A model generated the notes under the pieces. It saw only the letters and a program-made list of their open reading frames with translations, was not told the origin of the DNA and ran no database searches. Of a stretch of DNA of 64,000 nt, positions 10,401-18,473 are shown in pieces; the first letter of the stretch is position 1, and every line of letters begins with the position of its first letter. The DNA comes from Peptostreptococcaceae bacterium pGA-8. Its GTDB lineage: Bacteria; Bacillota; Clostridia; Peptostreptococcales; Anaerovoracaceae. The stretch covers positions 51,648 through 115,647 of the forward strand of contig FONK01000007.1 of the NCBI GenBank assembly GCA_900112915.1, written 5' to 3'. Both the position numbers and the translations under genes were made by a program.

Positions 10401-11253
10401 CTTTGTAAGGCAGATGCTGGATGATACTAAACCGGATAAGTTTGCTGATCTGGTCAGAATATCGGGCTTTTCTCATGGTACTGATGTTTGGCTCAACAAT
10501 GCCAAGGACTATATTAAAAGTGGAACAGCTACAATGCGTGAAGCGATTTCGACCCGTGATGACATAATGAACTATCTGATTCTAAAGGGAATTGATAATA
10601 AGCAGTCCTTCGACATAATGGAAAAGGTAAGAAAGAATAAGACTCTTACGGATGAAGAACTGGAGGTAATGTATAGCCATGGAGTTCCTCAATGGTATGT
10701 AGATTCCTGCATTAAGATTCAGTACATGTTCCCGAGAGCCCATGCAGTTGCATATGTTATGATGTCAATGAGAATGGCATGGTATAAGGTTTATTATCCA
10801 AAGGAATTTTATGCAACCTATTTTACCAGTGTGGCTGCAGATTTTGATACCACGACTATAATGGGCGGAAAGCTTGAGATCATATCCAAGCTTGAAGAGA
10901 TTCGTTTAAAATCTAATAATGCGACGCAAAAAGAAAAGGACCAGGTTCTTGTTCTTGAAGTGGCACTGGAAATGATAGCCAGAGGTTATTCATTCACCGC
11001 ACCTGCTTTGGGAGTTGCAGAAGCCTTTAGGTTTAAGGTTGTTGACGATAAGGTAATGCTTTCATACATTGCAGCACCTGGAATGGGTGAAACTGCAGCA
11101 AAGAGCTTCGCTGACGCAGAGGCTGAAAAGCCTTTTGAAACTATTGAGGAGGCTGTTTTACGATCTAAGATTAATAAAGCCACCGTAGAGGGCTTAAAAA
11201 GCTTGGGTGTTTTTGATGGATTACCGGAGACGGATCAGTTATCCTTGTTTTAA
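7474..11253 (+). CDS. polC: DNA polymerase III alpha subunit, PolC type, without the inserted exonuclease domain
   Basis: Replicative DNA polymerase of low-GC Firmicutes. Visible regions: N-terminal domain about 1-190, OB fold about 240-325, PHP domain starting at VELHAHTKMSAMDG (340-353), ITDHGVV, YGVEGYV, and ending near TTDAHY; polymerase core with a CPEC...CPIC zinc finger; catalytic DID in KEPDIDLNFAGEYQ; and FPRAHAVAYV near the end. At 1259 residues it is well short of the roughly 1430 typical of PolC. The DnaQ-like 3'-5' exonuclease usually inserted in the PHP domain is absent: YGVEGYVFDDRDC runs within about 20 residues into HIILIAKNQEGLKN. PHP metal ligands look intact. Proofreading may be done by the PHP domain or by a separate protein. 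Confidence 0.96.
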   Translation: MIELIEQSLTYEKLGDHSKEDFSYRVISADLNSKDGVLKIKLRLNFVMPFLDGEKLKTLVKSQVPGLNKVQIEYEYDEIIQSHEEIVALIIENMVLSPSMRSPWLNSIKTGMFEIKGNTIEIQALGISATEALNSTMSKQLSKALNSKFSMEYNVVFLNNENLYAEAEEKKRELEQASILSTPKNIAIKQSVENKKKCSISKEGNRLIGRGKMGTLTMLSDIIEPEEAIDGGDSKNNSNSGAIITVEGIVFFVEARSIGKERQLVTMHITDKKTSVCAKLFVSDEVWEELSHEIKPGDCLKLLAEPKMDQYDKTMVLMVKAIDRSTVKEREDNYEGLKRVELHAHTKMSAMDGLNTVENLIKTSARWGHPAVSITDHGVVQSFPDAAKEQSKLKKQGINIKIIYGVEGYVFDDRDCLNEDGTINYKKKDTNHIILIAKNQEGLKNIYKLISFSHLDYFYKKPRMPKSIIEKYREGIIIGSACEAGEVYRGILAGLPDEELLKIAEFYDYLEIQPLINNRFLLEGNNKHVKIDIKDKSDIIKCNLKVVELADRLGKKVVATTDAHYDEPEAAIYRNILMAGMGFKDAERGQGLYMRTTEEMLEEFSYLGDRAYEVVVENTNYISDMVEEVRPVPKGKFPPKIPGADETLRESCMERAYSLYGNPLPEPIEERLEKELNSIISNGYAVMYVAAQMLVKKSLEDGYLVGSRGSVGSSFAATMAGITEVNPLEPHYICPECKHLEWGDMALYDCGVDMPDKTCPICGAQMNKDGFTIPFATFLGFNGDKEPDIDLNFAGEYQATAHKYVGEIFGEENVFKAGTVGTVKEKTAFGYVKKFFEQTQRPVNKYEINRLTMSCSGVKRTTGQHPGGIIIVPEGHEIYEFCPVQHPANDSTTDIITTHFDYHKIDENLLKLDILGHTIPSMIRQLQDFTGVDPIKVPLTDPKVLSIFNGVDALDIVDKDYKATHGSYAIPEFGTAFVRQMLDDTKPDKFADLVRISGFSHGTDVWLNNAKDYIKSGTATMREAISTRDDIMNYLILKGIDNKQSFDIMEKVRKNKTLTDEELEVMYSHGVPQWYVDSCIKIQYMFPRAHAVAYVMMSMRMAWYKVYYPKEFYATYFTSVAADFDTTTIMGGKLEIISKLEEIRLKSNNATQKEKDQVLVLEVALEMIARGYSFTAPALGVAEAFRFKVVDDKVMLSYIAAPGMGETAAKSFADAEAEKPFETIEEAVLRSKINKATVEGLKSLGVFDGLPETDQLSLF

Positions 11254-11285
11254 TGGGAGCGATTGCAGAATAGGTCTATGGTAAT

Positions 11286-11336
11286 AAAAAAGATGGCTAT
11301 AGTTTATCTAGGCAGATAACTTTAACCATCTTTTTA
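11286..11336 (+). terminator. Bidirectional terminator after polC
   Basis: Long inverted repeat: AAAAAGATGG at 11286-11295 pairs with CCATCTTTTT at 11326-11335, extended inward by AGTTTATCT/AGATAACT. A-tract on one side and T-tract on the other suit it to ending polC and, on the opposite strand, the converging flavoprotein pseudogene. Confidence 0.75.
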
Positions 11337-11365
11337 ATATCTGATTCAAAAGCCTTATAGCAATG

Positions 11366-13614
11366 CTATTTCAATGCCTTTACAGTGAACTCAAGTGAAT
11401 CCTCATCTATTTCCATAAATTGATCTTCATTGATGATGAAGCCTGATACGGTAAGCTTTCCTCCGTCATAGATATACTCATCATCACCTTTTTCATTTAT
11501 TGATTCTATGGCAAATTCAAAGAAATATTTTTCCTTTTTATCGTCTATGCAGCTCACTTCAAAGGCAATATTCTTTCCATTGAGTCTTTTGCCCATTCTA
11601 CATGCTGAGGGAGAACAAATTCAAATACTTTGTTGTCAAACTTTCCTACAAGAGGAATTTTAGTCTTACCTTCCGGATCATCCGCAGCCTTCATGAATAT
11701 CATGAATGGTTTCAATTTTTTTACGGTTTGAGGTTCTTCCGGCTGCACAATGCTTTCCTCGCCAATAACATTTAAACGCCAGTATTTAAATTGTATATCA
11801 TATTTATCATTGAGCTTCTTCAGATCATTTTCATCTACTTTTAAACTGTATTCCTTTTCTTCCTTTGAACCGTTCATATCACCCTGACTAAGTTCAGGCT
11901 TCAGAAGGATAGTATGCTCTTCATTATTCAGCCCTTGCACTATCAACCCGAACTCAATAGGGTTATCTATCAGCTTCTCTTTATCTTCCTTTGACAAAGA
12001 AATTTTCTGCACAAATGACTTTGGATTAAATTCCGTTGTAGAGCTTAACCAATCCTGAGTTCCTTGCTTTCTGACAACAATTTTTTTAGGGGTTACAGTT
12101 ATAATATCAGGGTTAATCCTGATAATCGGAACCTGTCGTTCAGTATTGGTTTTATTATGAATAACTACAAGGTGGACTCCATGTGAAATTGGATGCCCGA
12201 GGGCGGATTCAGTAAGTTTCAGAGTTCTGCCGATTGGCACTTTTTTACCCTTGTTCTCTATTTTCATTATTGAAAATCCGTTTTTTTCGAAGTCATCATA
12301 GAGAAGTTGTTTTGTTGAACCGTCCTTGAGTTCGACCTTTATCTTAAGATTTGTCAGATCCAAGGTGTCACCATCTACATAGTCGTACTTAATACCGCCA
12401 TCAATAATGAATTTTTTTAATGTGATATCCTTACCGGTTTTCTGCAGTGCATTAAAAATAGCGTTTATGGTGCCTCTGCCCGTATATGTCGCACCGGTTA
12501 CAGTATCAACCTGATGGTACTTGTTAGATTTAATGAGGTGCAGTTTGGTTATATTAACTACTTCATCTTCAGGCATATTATCACGTAACAAAGCGCCATC
12601 TATTCCCGGAAGATATTTGTCAAAAGCTGCCTTAAAATCACTCATCTTGCCGCCTGCCTTGCTTCCTTCATCATGTATGGCAAATGCAATGTCAAACAAC
12701 CTTGTCATTTCCTGACTCATAGTATTTATGAAATTCTTTTATTCATTCTTATCCTTGCTGAGAACCAGCTTGATAAGATTTTTGAATCCTTTTTCTTCCC
12801 AGCTACCGCCATCGTCTATAGTTTCGTTTTCGTTTTGCTTATTGACGTTAACGATTTTTCCGTTCTTAACAACAACCTTGACACGAACCGGTTTTATAAT
12901 ACTTCTTCCTGAAGCTTCACCTAGAAACTCACCATCATCATAGTCCTCTGTAGGTACCTGAGGGTTTACAGGATCTTCCGGATTAGCAGGATTTGGCTCT
13001 TCAGGATTTACCGGAAGGGAAGGGGTTGGATTGTCAGGGATAGGCTTTGACAATTTAGCTTCGTCGATAACTCCAAGCATTTCATATCCGTTAATTTTTT
13101 GCAAATCGGTAAATAATTCAGTACCTATAGGTACCATTTGCACCTTGTTGTAGTCTTTGAGATTTTTATTCTCATATGCAAAAACATTTGAATTTGTCAT
13201 CAATCCTACACTTGTAAGACCTAAACAAAGAATCAAAGCTGTGCTGACAGCCTTTTTCTTTCTGAATTTGAAAAGTCCATACATAGCAACAGGTGCTGCT
13301 AAAATCCAAACCAAAATTTTGGTTGAATCACCTGTAGTCGGTACAGCTCCACTTTGTTTTGTGTTAGTGGCTGAAGCAGTGGGACTCTTATATACAATTA
13401 AATAATTTGCATCTTTTGTTGCCTTGATTTTAGGAAGTCCCTTTTCAAGATGAGAAGGTTCATCCTTGGACAATTCTGATTCACTGACATATCGATACTC
13501 TATGCGAACTTTTTCGTTTTCCGCCGCTCGTACAGGGACAGCAGAGAGGCCGAGCATCAACATTGCCAGTATCAAAATCATTAGTTGTTTAAATTTACTG
13601 CAATTAGTCGTCAT
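11366..13614 (-). pseudogene. Secreted FMN-binding (flavinylated) protein gene, broken by a stop codon and a frameshift
   Basis: Three pieces on the minus strand read as one protein. Piece 1 (13614-12739): signal peptide, VPTTGD sortase-like motif (91-96), hydrophobic stretch, RKKK, second hydrophobic stretch, proline-rich spacer, then the start of an FMN_bind domain (GEFLGEASGR, KVVVKNGKIVNV). It ends at TAA 12739-12741. Reading continues in the same frame after that stop into piece 2 (12720-11554), which carries DTVTGATYTG, matching the ApbE flavinylation motif with acceptor Thr. Piece 2 then loses frame around 11590-11600, and piece 3 (11596-11366) continues in another frame; one missing A in GTAGAATGGG would rejoin them as HVEMGKRLNGKN. 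An intact product would have roughly 745 residues. AAGGAGG precedes the ATG. The two lesions could be true decay or sequence errors. Confidence 0.75.
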
Positions 13615-13641
13615 TATTTCCTCCTTAATTAAATGTGCTTA

Positions 13642-13681
13642 GTTAGGTACAACTAACAACACTATGTTAGTATAGACTAAC
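13642..13681 (-). promoter_or_regulatory. Tandem palindromic operators upstream of the flavoprotein gene
   Basis: Two 16-base boxes of the form GTTAG-N6-CTAAC lie at 13642-13657 and 13666-13681, with centres 24 bases apart. The second is embedded in a perfect 12-bp-arm palindrome (13659-13688). On the minus strand the second box overlaps a TATACT that could be the -10 of the gene starting at 13614. TTAG-N6-CTAA resembles DtxR/IdeR-type metal-repressor sites, which is inference only. Confidence 0.5.
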
Positions 13682-13812
13682 ATAGTGTGAAAGAGAAAAA
13701 TTCTTCATATTTGTGTTTATACTCTCTGATTCATTGAAATGTTAATAATTTGATCTGATACTATATATGTGACAAACCTAGAGCTGTACAGAAAAACATA
13801 TAAATATGGCAC

Positions 13813-13840
13813 TTGAAAAAACAAATGAATTTGTTATAAT
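13813..13840 (+). promoter_or_regulatory. Strong promoter for the repeat-bearing leader
   Basis: TTGAAA (13813-13818), a 16-base spacer ending in TGT, and TATAAT (13835-13840) make an extended -10 promoter. Transcription should begin near 13847, about 210 bases before the first structural gene. No second promoter is obvious between here and 14058. Confidence 0.65.
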
Positions 13841-13877
13841 GTACTTGTATAAATAGATGAGAAAGGAGTTGACAATT

Positions 13878-13955
<78 letters not shown>

Positions 13956-13975
13956 CTGAAATAGGTTTTTATAGT

Positions 13976-14026
13976 TGGCAGGAATATGTACCGGATGGAT
14001 AGGTATGTATTTCTGCCAGTTTTTTA
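13976..14026 (+). terminator. Strong intrinsic terminator within the 5' leader
   Basis: TGGCAGGAATATGTACC (13976-13992) and GGTATGTATTTCTGCCA (14002-14018) form a 17-bp RNA stem with three G-U pairs and a 9-base loop, followed by GTTTTTTAAT. Lying between the promoter and the structural genes, it should stop most transcripts unless disrupted. Confidence 0.8.
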
Positions 14027-14057
14027 ATATTTTTCAAAAATAAAGGAGGATACAAAA

Positions 14058-14792
14058 ATGAGAAAAACAATGAAAAAATTTATGGGCTTAATGATGGCTC
14101 TACTGATGGTGTTTGGTGTATTTGCTGGCACAACAAATGTATTTGCGGCTAATAATGTAATAAGTAATTATAGCCAAAGTGGGTGGAGAATCAACGGAGA
14201 AGTTGATTTGTCAAATGTCGTATCAAATAGCGGTCATGATGTGGAAGAAAATGGCAGTCTATACTACAAGGGAAATATAGGGGGCGTTGTTGAAGCTTCT
14301 GACTTGTTTAAAGGAGCTTATGATAAATATATTAAAGATTACAAGGGAACATTGTATTGGGGTAAAAAGGTTGAAAATCTTGTAATGTTTAATAGGGATG
14401 AAAAATTTCCGACAGCACAGTATACTATTGATTTTCCGGATAACTTTAATGTTGATTTCGATAACATTGTAGTAACAGATAATACAGCACTTGTTAGCAA
14501 AATAGAAAAATCATATGATAAAACAAACAATTCTGTAACATTCACATTTTATTTAGGAAATTGGAATGACTACAAAGGTTTTTTTGGATTATATGAAAAG
14601 GAGGGAACAGAGGGACATCCAATAACAATTAATGTTCCATATTCAGTAGAAATAACAGATTCTGCTATTACAAATCTTGGGACAATTAGTTCTGAAGGAT
14701 TATGTGCCTTGTATAAGGGTGGAAACAAGCTCTTTAATACTCAATTAGTTAATGTTGTAGCAAAGAAAATAGATATCAATGTAAACAGGTAA
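14058..14792 (+). CDS. Secreted protein of unknown function (244 residues)
   Basis: Not recognised. A clear signal peptide spans residues 1 to about 30 (KKFMGLMMALLMVFGVFAG, cleavage near VFAAN). The mature part is rich in Asn, Asp, Lys and aromatic residues and looks beta-stranded; no sortase motif, membrane anchor or lipobox is present, so it is released or held by a partner. It contains YTIDFPDNFNVDFDNIVV, which resembles FTFDFPAGIVIDDSMQLEI in the next protein, suggesting a shared domain. AAAGGAGG precedes the ATG. Only 11 bases separate it from the downstream anchored protein; the two are probably co-expressed and may interact. Expression likely depends on read-through of the leader terminator. 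Confidence 0.75.
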   Translation: MRKTMKKFMGLMMALLMVFGVFAGTTNVFAANNVISNYSQSGWRINGEVDLSNVVSNSGHDVEENGSLYYKGNIGGVVEASDLFKGAYDKYIKDYKGTLYWGKKVENLVMFNRDEKFPTAQYTIDFPDNFNVDFDNIVVTDNTALVSKIEKSYDKTNNSVTFTFYLGNWNDYKGFFGLYEKEGTEGHPITINVPYSVEITDSAITNLGTISSEGLCALYKGGNKLFNTQLVNVVAKKIDINVNR

Positions 14793-14803
14793 GGTGGTTC
14801 TTA

Positions 14804-16600
14804 ATGAAGAAAAAAGAATTTAAATTGTTAGTCATACCACTTATTATGGCATTGACCTTATCGGTTTTTCCGAATGTGTCACATGCTGAAACCGAAGAAC
14901 AACTAAATGGGTGGCTAACAGATAATTATTGGAGTGAATTGGAAATATATAATGGCAATCTAATTCCCAAAGGAGTCAATTTGGAGGAAATCAGCTTTTT
15001 AGGTAAAAACATACAGGTTGATGATAATTTTGGATTTATGTGGGCTAATACAGGAATCAGGTCTGACAGACCGGCATTGTTTGATTTATTTGGTGAGGAT
15101 GCCGGTTATGACTTAAAGGATATAGCTGACAGAGATTATTCATCATGGAATGATGAATACCACAAAGATGGTAAAGTTTGGAATCCTTTGAATTTTGATA
15201 CAGAAAAAGATCTCATAAAAAACATTAATGACTTTAATATTTATGGAGATTTATCAAGCCCTCAAACAACGAACTCAAAAACTGTAGGGGAATATACAAT
15301 AGGGGATATTCTAAACCTTGACTTATCAGTAGATTTATCTCTATTTAAAAATGTAATGAACACCCATCTTTTAGAGGTGATTAATTCAAAATATGACTAC
15401 ACGGCTACAAAACTTCCTTTAGAAGGTCAAGGATTTGTTTTGGCTGATGACAAATTCGCATTTACTTTTGATTTTCCAGCCGGTATCGTTATTGATGATT
15501 CTATGCAATTAGAAATAAAAGGGCTAGAAGGTTATCCATTAAAATGGGACACTATAAAAGATGATACAACCGGTAAAAAAATAGTTGTATATGCTGATGA
15601 AGAAAATCCTAGAGCGGTTTCATCTGTAGCTGATTATTTTAATAAGATGAATGCTTCGAACGGGAGGGTTACATTAAGCATAAAAAATGTAAAAATTTCA
15701 GATAGTGTACCACTAAATACAAATTTAACTATTAAGTCATTTATTGGTGGAATGTATGATTTTGCTATGACAAATAACAAAGCAATACTAGATAATCGTA
15801 GCAGTGAAGGGATTGATATAGACAAAGACTACTTAACAAGAACTTTTACTGTTTTTGCGGCAAAGCAAAATAATGAAGGAAGAGATGAAGCAGCACCTGC
15901 CGACAAGCCAAATCTGATATCATATACCTTTAAAGTAAATAAGCCTGCAAACAATACAGTTACATTCATAAATGAGGATGCGGAATATGCTAAGGTAAAG
16001 GTTGAAACGGGCAAGGCTATTGATAATGATGGTTTAACGAGCGAGTCAATGCCGCAAAATCCAACTAAGAGTGGCTATACATTTAAAGAATGGAATACAC
16101 AAAATGATGGCAAAGGCACTGCCTTTACAGGAACGACCGTTGTAGATGAAGATATGACGGTATATGCGATTTATAGTAAAAATGCTGTTGTCATCAATGA
16201 AGCGCCTACACTTGAAGTGAAAGATAAAACCATTAAACAAGGAGAAGAGCTTGATTTAATGAGCCTTGTAGTGTTCGCAAAGGATAAAGAGGATGGAGAC
16301 CTTGAATCCACGGTTGAACTTATTGATGATGGCGGATTTGATAAGGATAAGGTAGGAAAATACACCATTACATATAAAGTAACGGACAAGGACGGAGCAA
16401 GCATCACTAAGAAGGCAACCGTTACTGTAATAGAAAAGGATAAACCTACTCCTAACACTGACAATAACAAGCCACAAGCACCGAATAGTAAGATGTCGCC
16501 AAAGACAGGTGACAGTTTTAATTTAGCGTTATATGGTATTTTGATTGGATTATCGGGATTACTGCTTATCGCTGCAGAAGCTAGAAAGAGCAGAAAATAG
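14804..16600 (+). CDS. Sortase-anchored surface protein with InlB-type and Ig-like domains
   Basis: Signal peptide 1-28 (cut near SHAET). Residues about 30-380 form a large domain that I do not recognise, containing the FDFP segment shared with the preceding gene. Residues about 384-458 match an InlB B-repeat/Flg_new module (SGYTFKEWNTQNDGKG, TVYAIY). Residues about 466-545 look like a DUF5011/Cry22-type Ig domain (GKYTITYKVTDKDGAS). The tail is SPKTGD (565-570), a hydrophobic helix and RKSRK, for covalent wall attachment. Likely adhesin or host/matrix-facing protein, downstream of the repeat-bearing leader, so plausibly phase variable. Confidence 0.8.
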   Translation: MKKKEFKLLVIPLIMALTLSVFPNVSHAETEEQLNGWLTDNYWSELEIYNGNLIPKGVNLEEISFLGKNIQVDDNFGFMWANTGIRSDRPALFDLFGEDAGYDLKDIADRDYSSWNDEYHKDGKVWNPLNFDTEKDLIKNINDFNIYGDLSSPQTTNSKTVGEYTIGDILNLDLSVDLSLFKNVMNTHLLEVINSKYDYTATKLPLEGQGFVLADDKFAFTFDFPAGIVIDDSMQLEIKGLEGYPLKWDTIKDDTTGKKIVVYADEENPRAVSSVADYFNKMNASNGRVTLSIKNVKISDSVPLNTNLTIKSFIGGMYDFAMTNNKAILDNRSSEGIDIDKDYLTRTFTVFAAKQNNEGRDEAAPADKPNLISYTFKVNKPANNTVTFINEDAEYAKVKVETGKAIDNDGLTSESMPQNPTKSGYTFKEWNTQNDGKGTAFTGTTVVDEDMTVYAIYSKNAVVINEAPTLEVKDKTIKQGEELDLMSLVVFAKDKEDGDLESTVELIDDGGFDKDKVGKYTITYKVTDKDGASITKKATVTVIEKDKPTPNTDNNKPQAPNSKMSPKTGDSFNLALYGILIGLSGLLLIAAEARKSRK

Positions 16601-16628
16601 AGTTAATTTAAATCCCACATAAACTGGA

Positions 16629-16680
16629 GAATCGACCTTCGGATTTCAACTAAAGTTGACCTGCGGAGGTCGATTTTCTA
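16629..16680 (+). terminator. Hairpin after the surface-protein pair
   Basis: GAATCGACCT (16629-16638) pairs with AGGTCGATT (16667-16675), extended inward by imperfect pairing, and is followed by TTCTATTG. It separates the accessory island from the rimP promoter. Confidence 0.6.
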
Positions 16681-16768
16681 TTGTGTTAGTGCGATAATAG
16701 TTTTAAACTAAGACAAATTACCAAATTTAAGCCTTAAATTTGAGATTCATTCAAATTTTAAGAAAGGT

Positions 16769-16797
16769 TTGACATTCTTACAGTTTTGTGCTATGAT
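16769..16797 (+). promoter_or_regulatory. Promoter for the rimP-nusA-infB operon
   Basis: TTGACA (16769-16774), exactly 17 bases, TATGAT (16792-16797). A perfect 9-bp-arm palindrome (16723-16741, AAATTTAAG-C-CTTAAATTT) lies just upstream and could be an operator or UP-like element. The promoter rules out an ATG at 16769 as the rimP start. Confidence 0.75.
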
Positions 16798-16821
16798 TGA
16801 AACATCTATAGAAGTTTGGCA

Positions 16822-16848
16822 GAAAGAGTGGGCGTTCCCCACTCTTTC
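16822..16848 (+). promoter_or_regulatory. Stable hairpin in the rimP 5' leader
   Basis: GAAAGAGTGGG (16822-16832) and CCCACTCTTTC (16838-16848) form a perfect 11-bp stem with a 5-base loop, ten bases before the GGAGG of rimP. A GAGUGGG...CCCACUC hairpin before rimP-nusA is, to my memory, common in Firmicutes; its job may be autoregulation or protection of the mRNA. Confidence 0.6.
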
Positions 16849-16870
16849 ACTTATGTTGGAGGTTAATTTT

Positions 16871-17365
16871 TTGGCTGGAAAGAAAATTGTAGAAGCTGTG
16901 TCAGATATGCTATCCGGATTTTTAGAAAAATCGGATTTGGAATTATATGATATTGAGCTTGTAAAAGAAGGACGAGATAGAATTCTAAGGGTTTTCATTG
17001 ATAAGACAGTTACTTATGATGGAGATGGTGTTGAAATAGAATGCTTTGTAAGTACTGATGAGTGTGAGCTTGTAAGCAGATTTTTAAGTGAAAGGCTGGA
17101 TGAAGAAGACCCTATTGAAGAAAATTATTTGTTAGAAGTATCTTCACCGGGTATGAGCAGACAGCTCAAGAAGGAGAAAGACTTCATCAGATATATTGGA
17201 AAACTTGTGGACATCAAGCTATATAAGAGCTATGAAGGAAGCAAAGAATATACAGGCATTTTAAAAAACTATGAAAATGGTAATGTAACCATAGAAACAG
17301 AAGAAAAGAAAATTCATTTTGAAAAAGAACAGATAGCAAAAGTTAGCCTATCATTCGTTTTCTAA
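16871..17365 (+). CDS. rimP: Ribosome maturation factor RimP
   Basis: Needed for late maturation of the 30S subunit. I start it at TTG 16871, because GGAGG sits at 16858-16862 with an 8-base gap and the longer in-frame ATG lies in the promoter; this gives 164 residues. The N-terminal domain (YDIELVKEGRDRILRVFID) is followed by DECELVSRFLSERLDEEDPIEENYLLEVSSPGMSR-type family sequence and an Sm-like C-terminal domain (IGKLVDIKLY, YTGILKNYENGNVTI). It heads the nusA-rnpM-ylxQ-infB operon, 22 bases before nusA. Confidence 0.93.
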   Translation: MAGKKIVEAVSDMLSGFLEKSDLELYDIELVKEGRDRILRVFIDKTVTYDGDGVEIECFVSTDECELVSRFLSERLDEEDPIEENYLLEVSSPGMSRQLKKEKDFIRYIGKLVDIKLYKSYEGSKEYTGILKNYENGNVTIETEEKKIHFEKEQIAKVSLSFVF

Positions 17366-17387
17366 TATTTTGGAGGTAATGATTAAA

Positions 17388-18473
17388 ATGAACGCAGAAT
17401 TTATTGAAGCCCTAAATGTACTGGAAAAAGAGAAATCAATTCCAAAGGCTATTTTGTTAGATGCAATTGAAAATGCGCTTGTTTCTGCATATAAGAAAAA
17501 CTATGGAACTTCTCAGAACGTAAGGGTTGAAATTGATGAAACGACAGGCGACATTGCAGTTCTAATGAGAAAGGATATTGTATCTGAGGTCCTTGACGAC
17601 ATGATAGAAATGTCCATTGAGGATGCTCAGGAAATTGACGCAAGATATGAAGTCGGGGATGCCATTGAATTTCAGGTAACTCCTAGAGATTTTGGAAGAA
17701 TTGCAGCTCAGACAGCTAAGCAGGTTGTAGTTCAGAGAATCAGAGAAGCAGAAAGAGGTATGGTATATGACGAATTCTGCAAGCGTCAAGGAGAAATCGT
17801 AACCGGCGTAGTTCAGCGTAAGAACCCAACTACATATTTTATTAATTTAGGTTCAACGGAAGGTATTCTACCGGCTACAGAGCAAGTAACGGGAGAAGCT
17901 TTTAATATCAACGACAGAGTTAAGGTTTTCATTATGGATGTTAAGGACTCAATGAAGGGACCGCAGGTATTTCTTTCAAGAACTCATCCGGGACTGGTAA
18001 AAAGACTCTTTGAGCTGGAAGTGCCTGAAATCCAGGATGGAACTGTTGAAATTAAGGGTATTGCCAGAGAAGCAGGACTGAGAACCAAGATTGCAGTAGC
18101 TACTCAATATGAAAATGTTGACCCTGTAGGCTCCTGCGTAGGAACAAGAGGAGCTAGAGTACAGAACATTGTCGATGAGCTGCACGGTGAAAAGATCGAT
18201 GTTATTGCTTGGAGTGATGATCCGGAGGAATTGATTGCTAATGTTCTTAGCCCGGCGAAGGTCGAAAAGACCATAATCGATATGGATGAAAAAATTGCAA
18301 CAGTCGTTGTTCCTGATTACCAGCTTTCATTGGCAATCGGCAGGGAAGGCCAGAATGTAAGGCTGGCAGCGCGAGTTTCAGGATGGAAGATAGATATAAA
18401 GAGCCATCAGCAATATTTCGGCGATGAAGATTTCGAAGTATATGGTGATGAGGAAGCTTACGATGAAGAGTAA
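17388..18473 (+). CDS. nusA: Transcription elongation/termination factor NusA
   Basis: Binds RNA polymerase and nascent RNA, promoting pausing, intrinsic termination and rRNA antitermination. Start chosen at ATG 17388 (TTGGAGG 11 bases upstream); an earlier TTG and ATG overlap the RBS. The 361 residues show the N-terminal domain MNAEFIEALNVLEKEKSIPK, an S1 domain (KRQGEIVTGVVQRKNPTTYFI) at about 130-200, and KH domains (DPVGSCVGTRGARVQNIV, AIGREGQNVRLAARVSGWKI). As in other Firmicutes it lacks the C-terminal acidic repeats of E. coli NusA. Its end overlaps rnpM by 11 bases. Confidence 0.96.
   Translation: MNAEFIEALNVLEKEKSIPKAILLDAIENALVSAYKKNYGTSQNVRVEIDETTGDIAVLMRKDIVSEVLDDMIEMSIEDAQEIDARYEVGDAIEFQVTPRDFGRIAAQTAKQVVVQRIREAERGMVYDEFCKRQGEIVTGVVQRKNPTTYFINLGSTEGILPATEQVTGEAFNINDRVKVFIMDVKDSMKGPQVFLSRTHPGLVKRLFELEVPEIQDGTVEIKGIAREAGLRTKIAVATQYENVDPVGSCVGTRGARVQNIVDELHGEKIDVIAWSDDPEELIANVLSPAKVEKTIIDMDEKIATVVVPDYQLSLAIGREGQNVRLAARVSGWKIDIKSHQQYFGDEDFEVYGDEEAYDEE

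Noticed and set aside
16769..16870. N-terminal extension of RimP from ATG 16769
   Set aside because: The region holds the -35/-10 promoter and a leader hairpin, and the TTG at 16871 has an ideal ribosome site and matches the usual RimP N-terminus.
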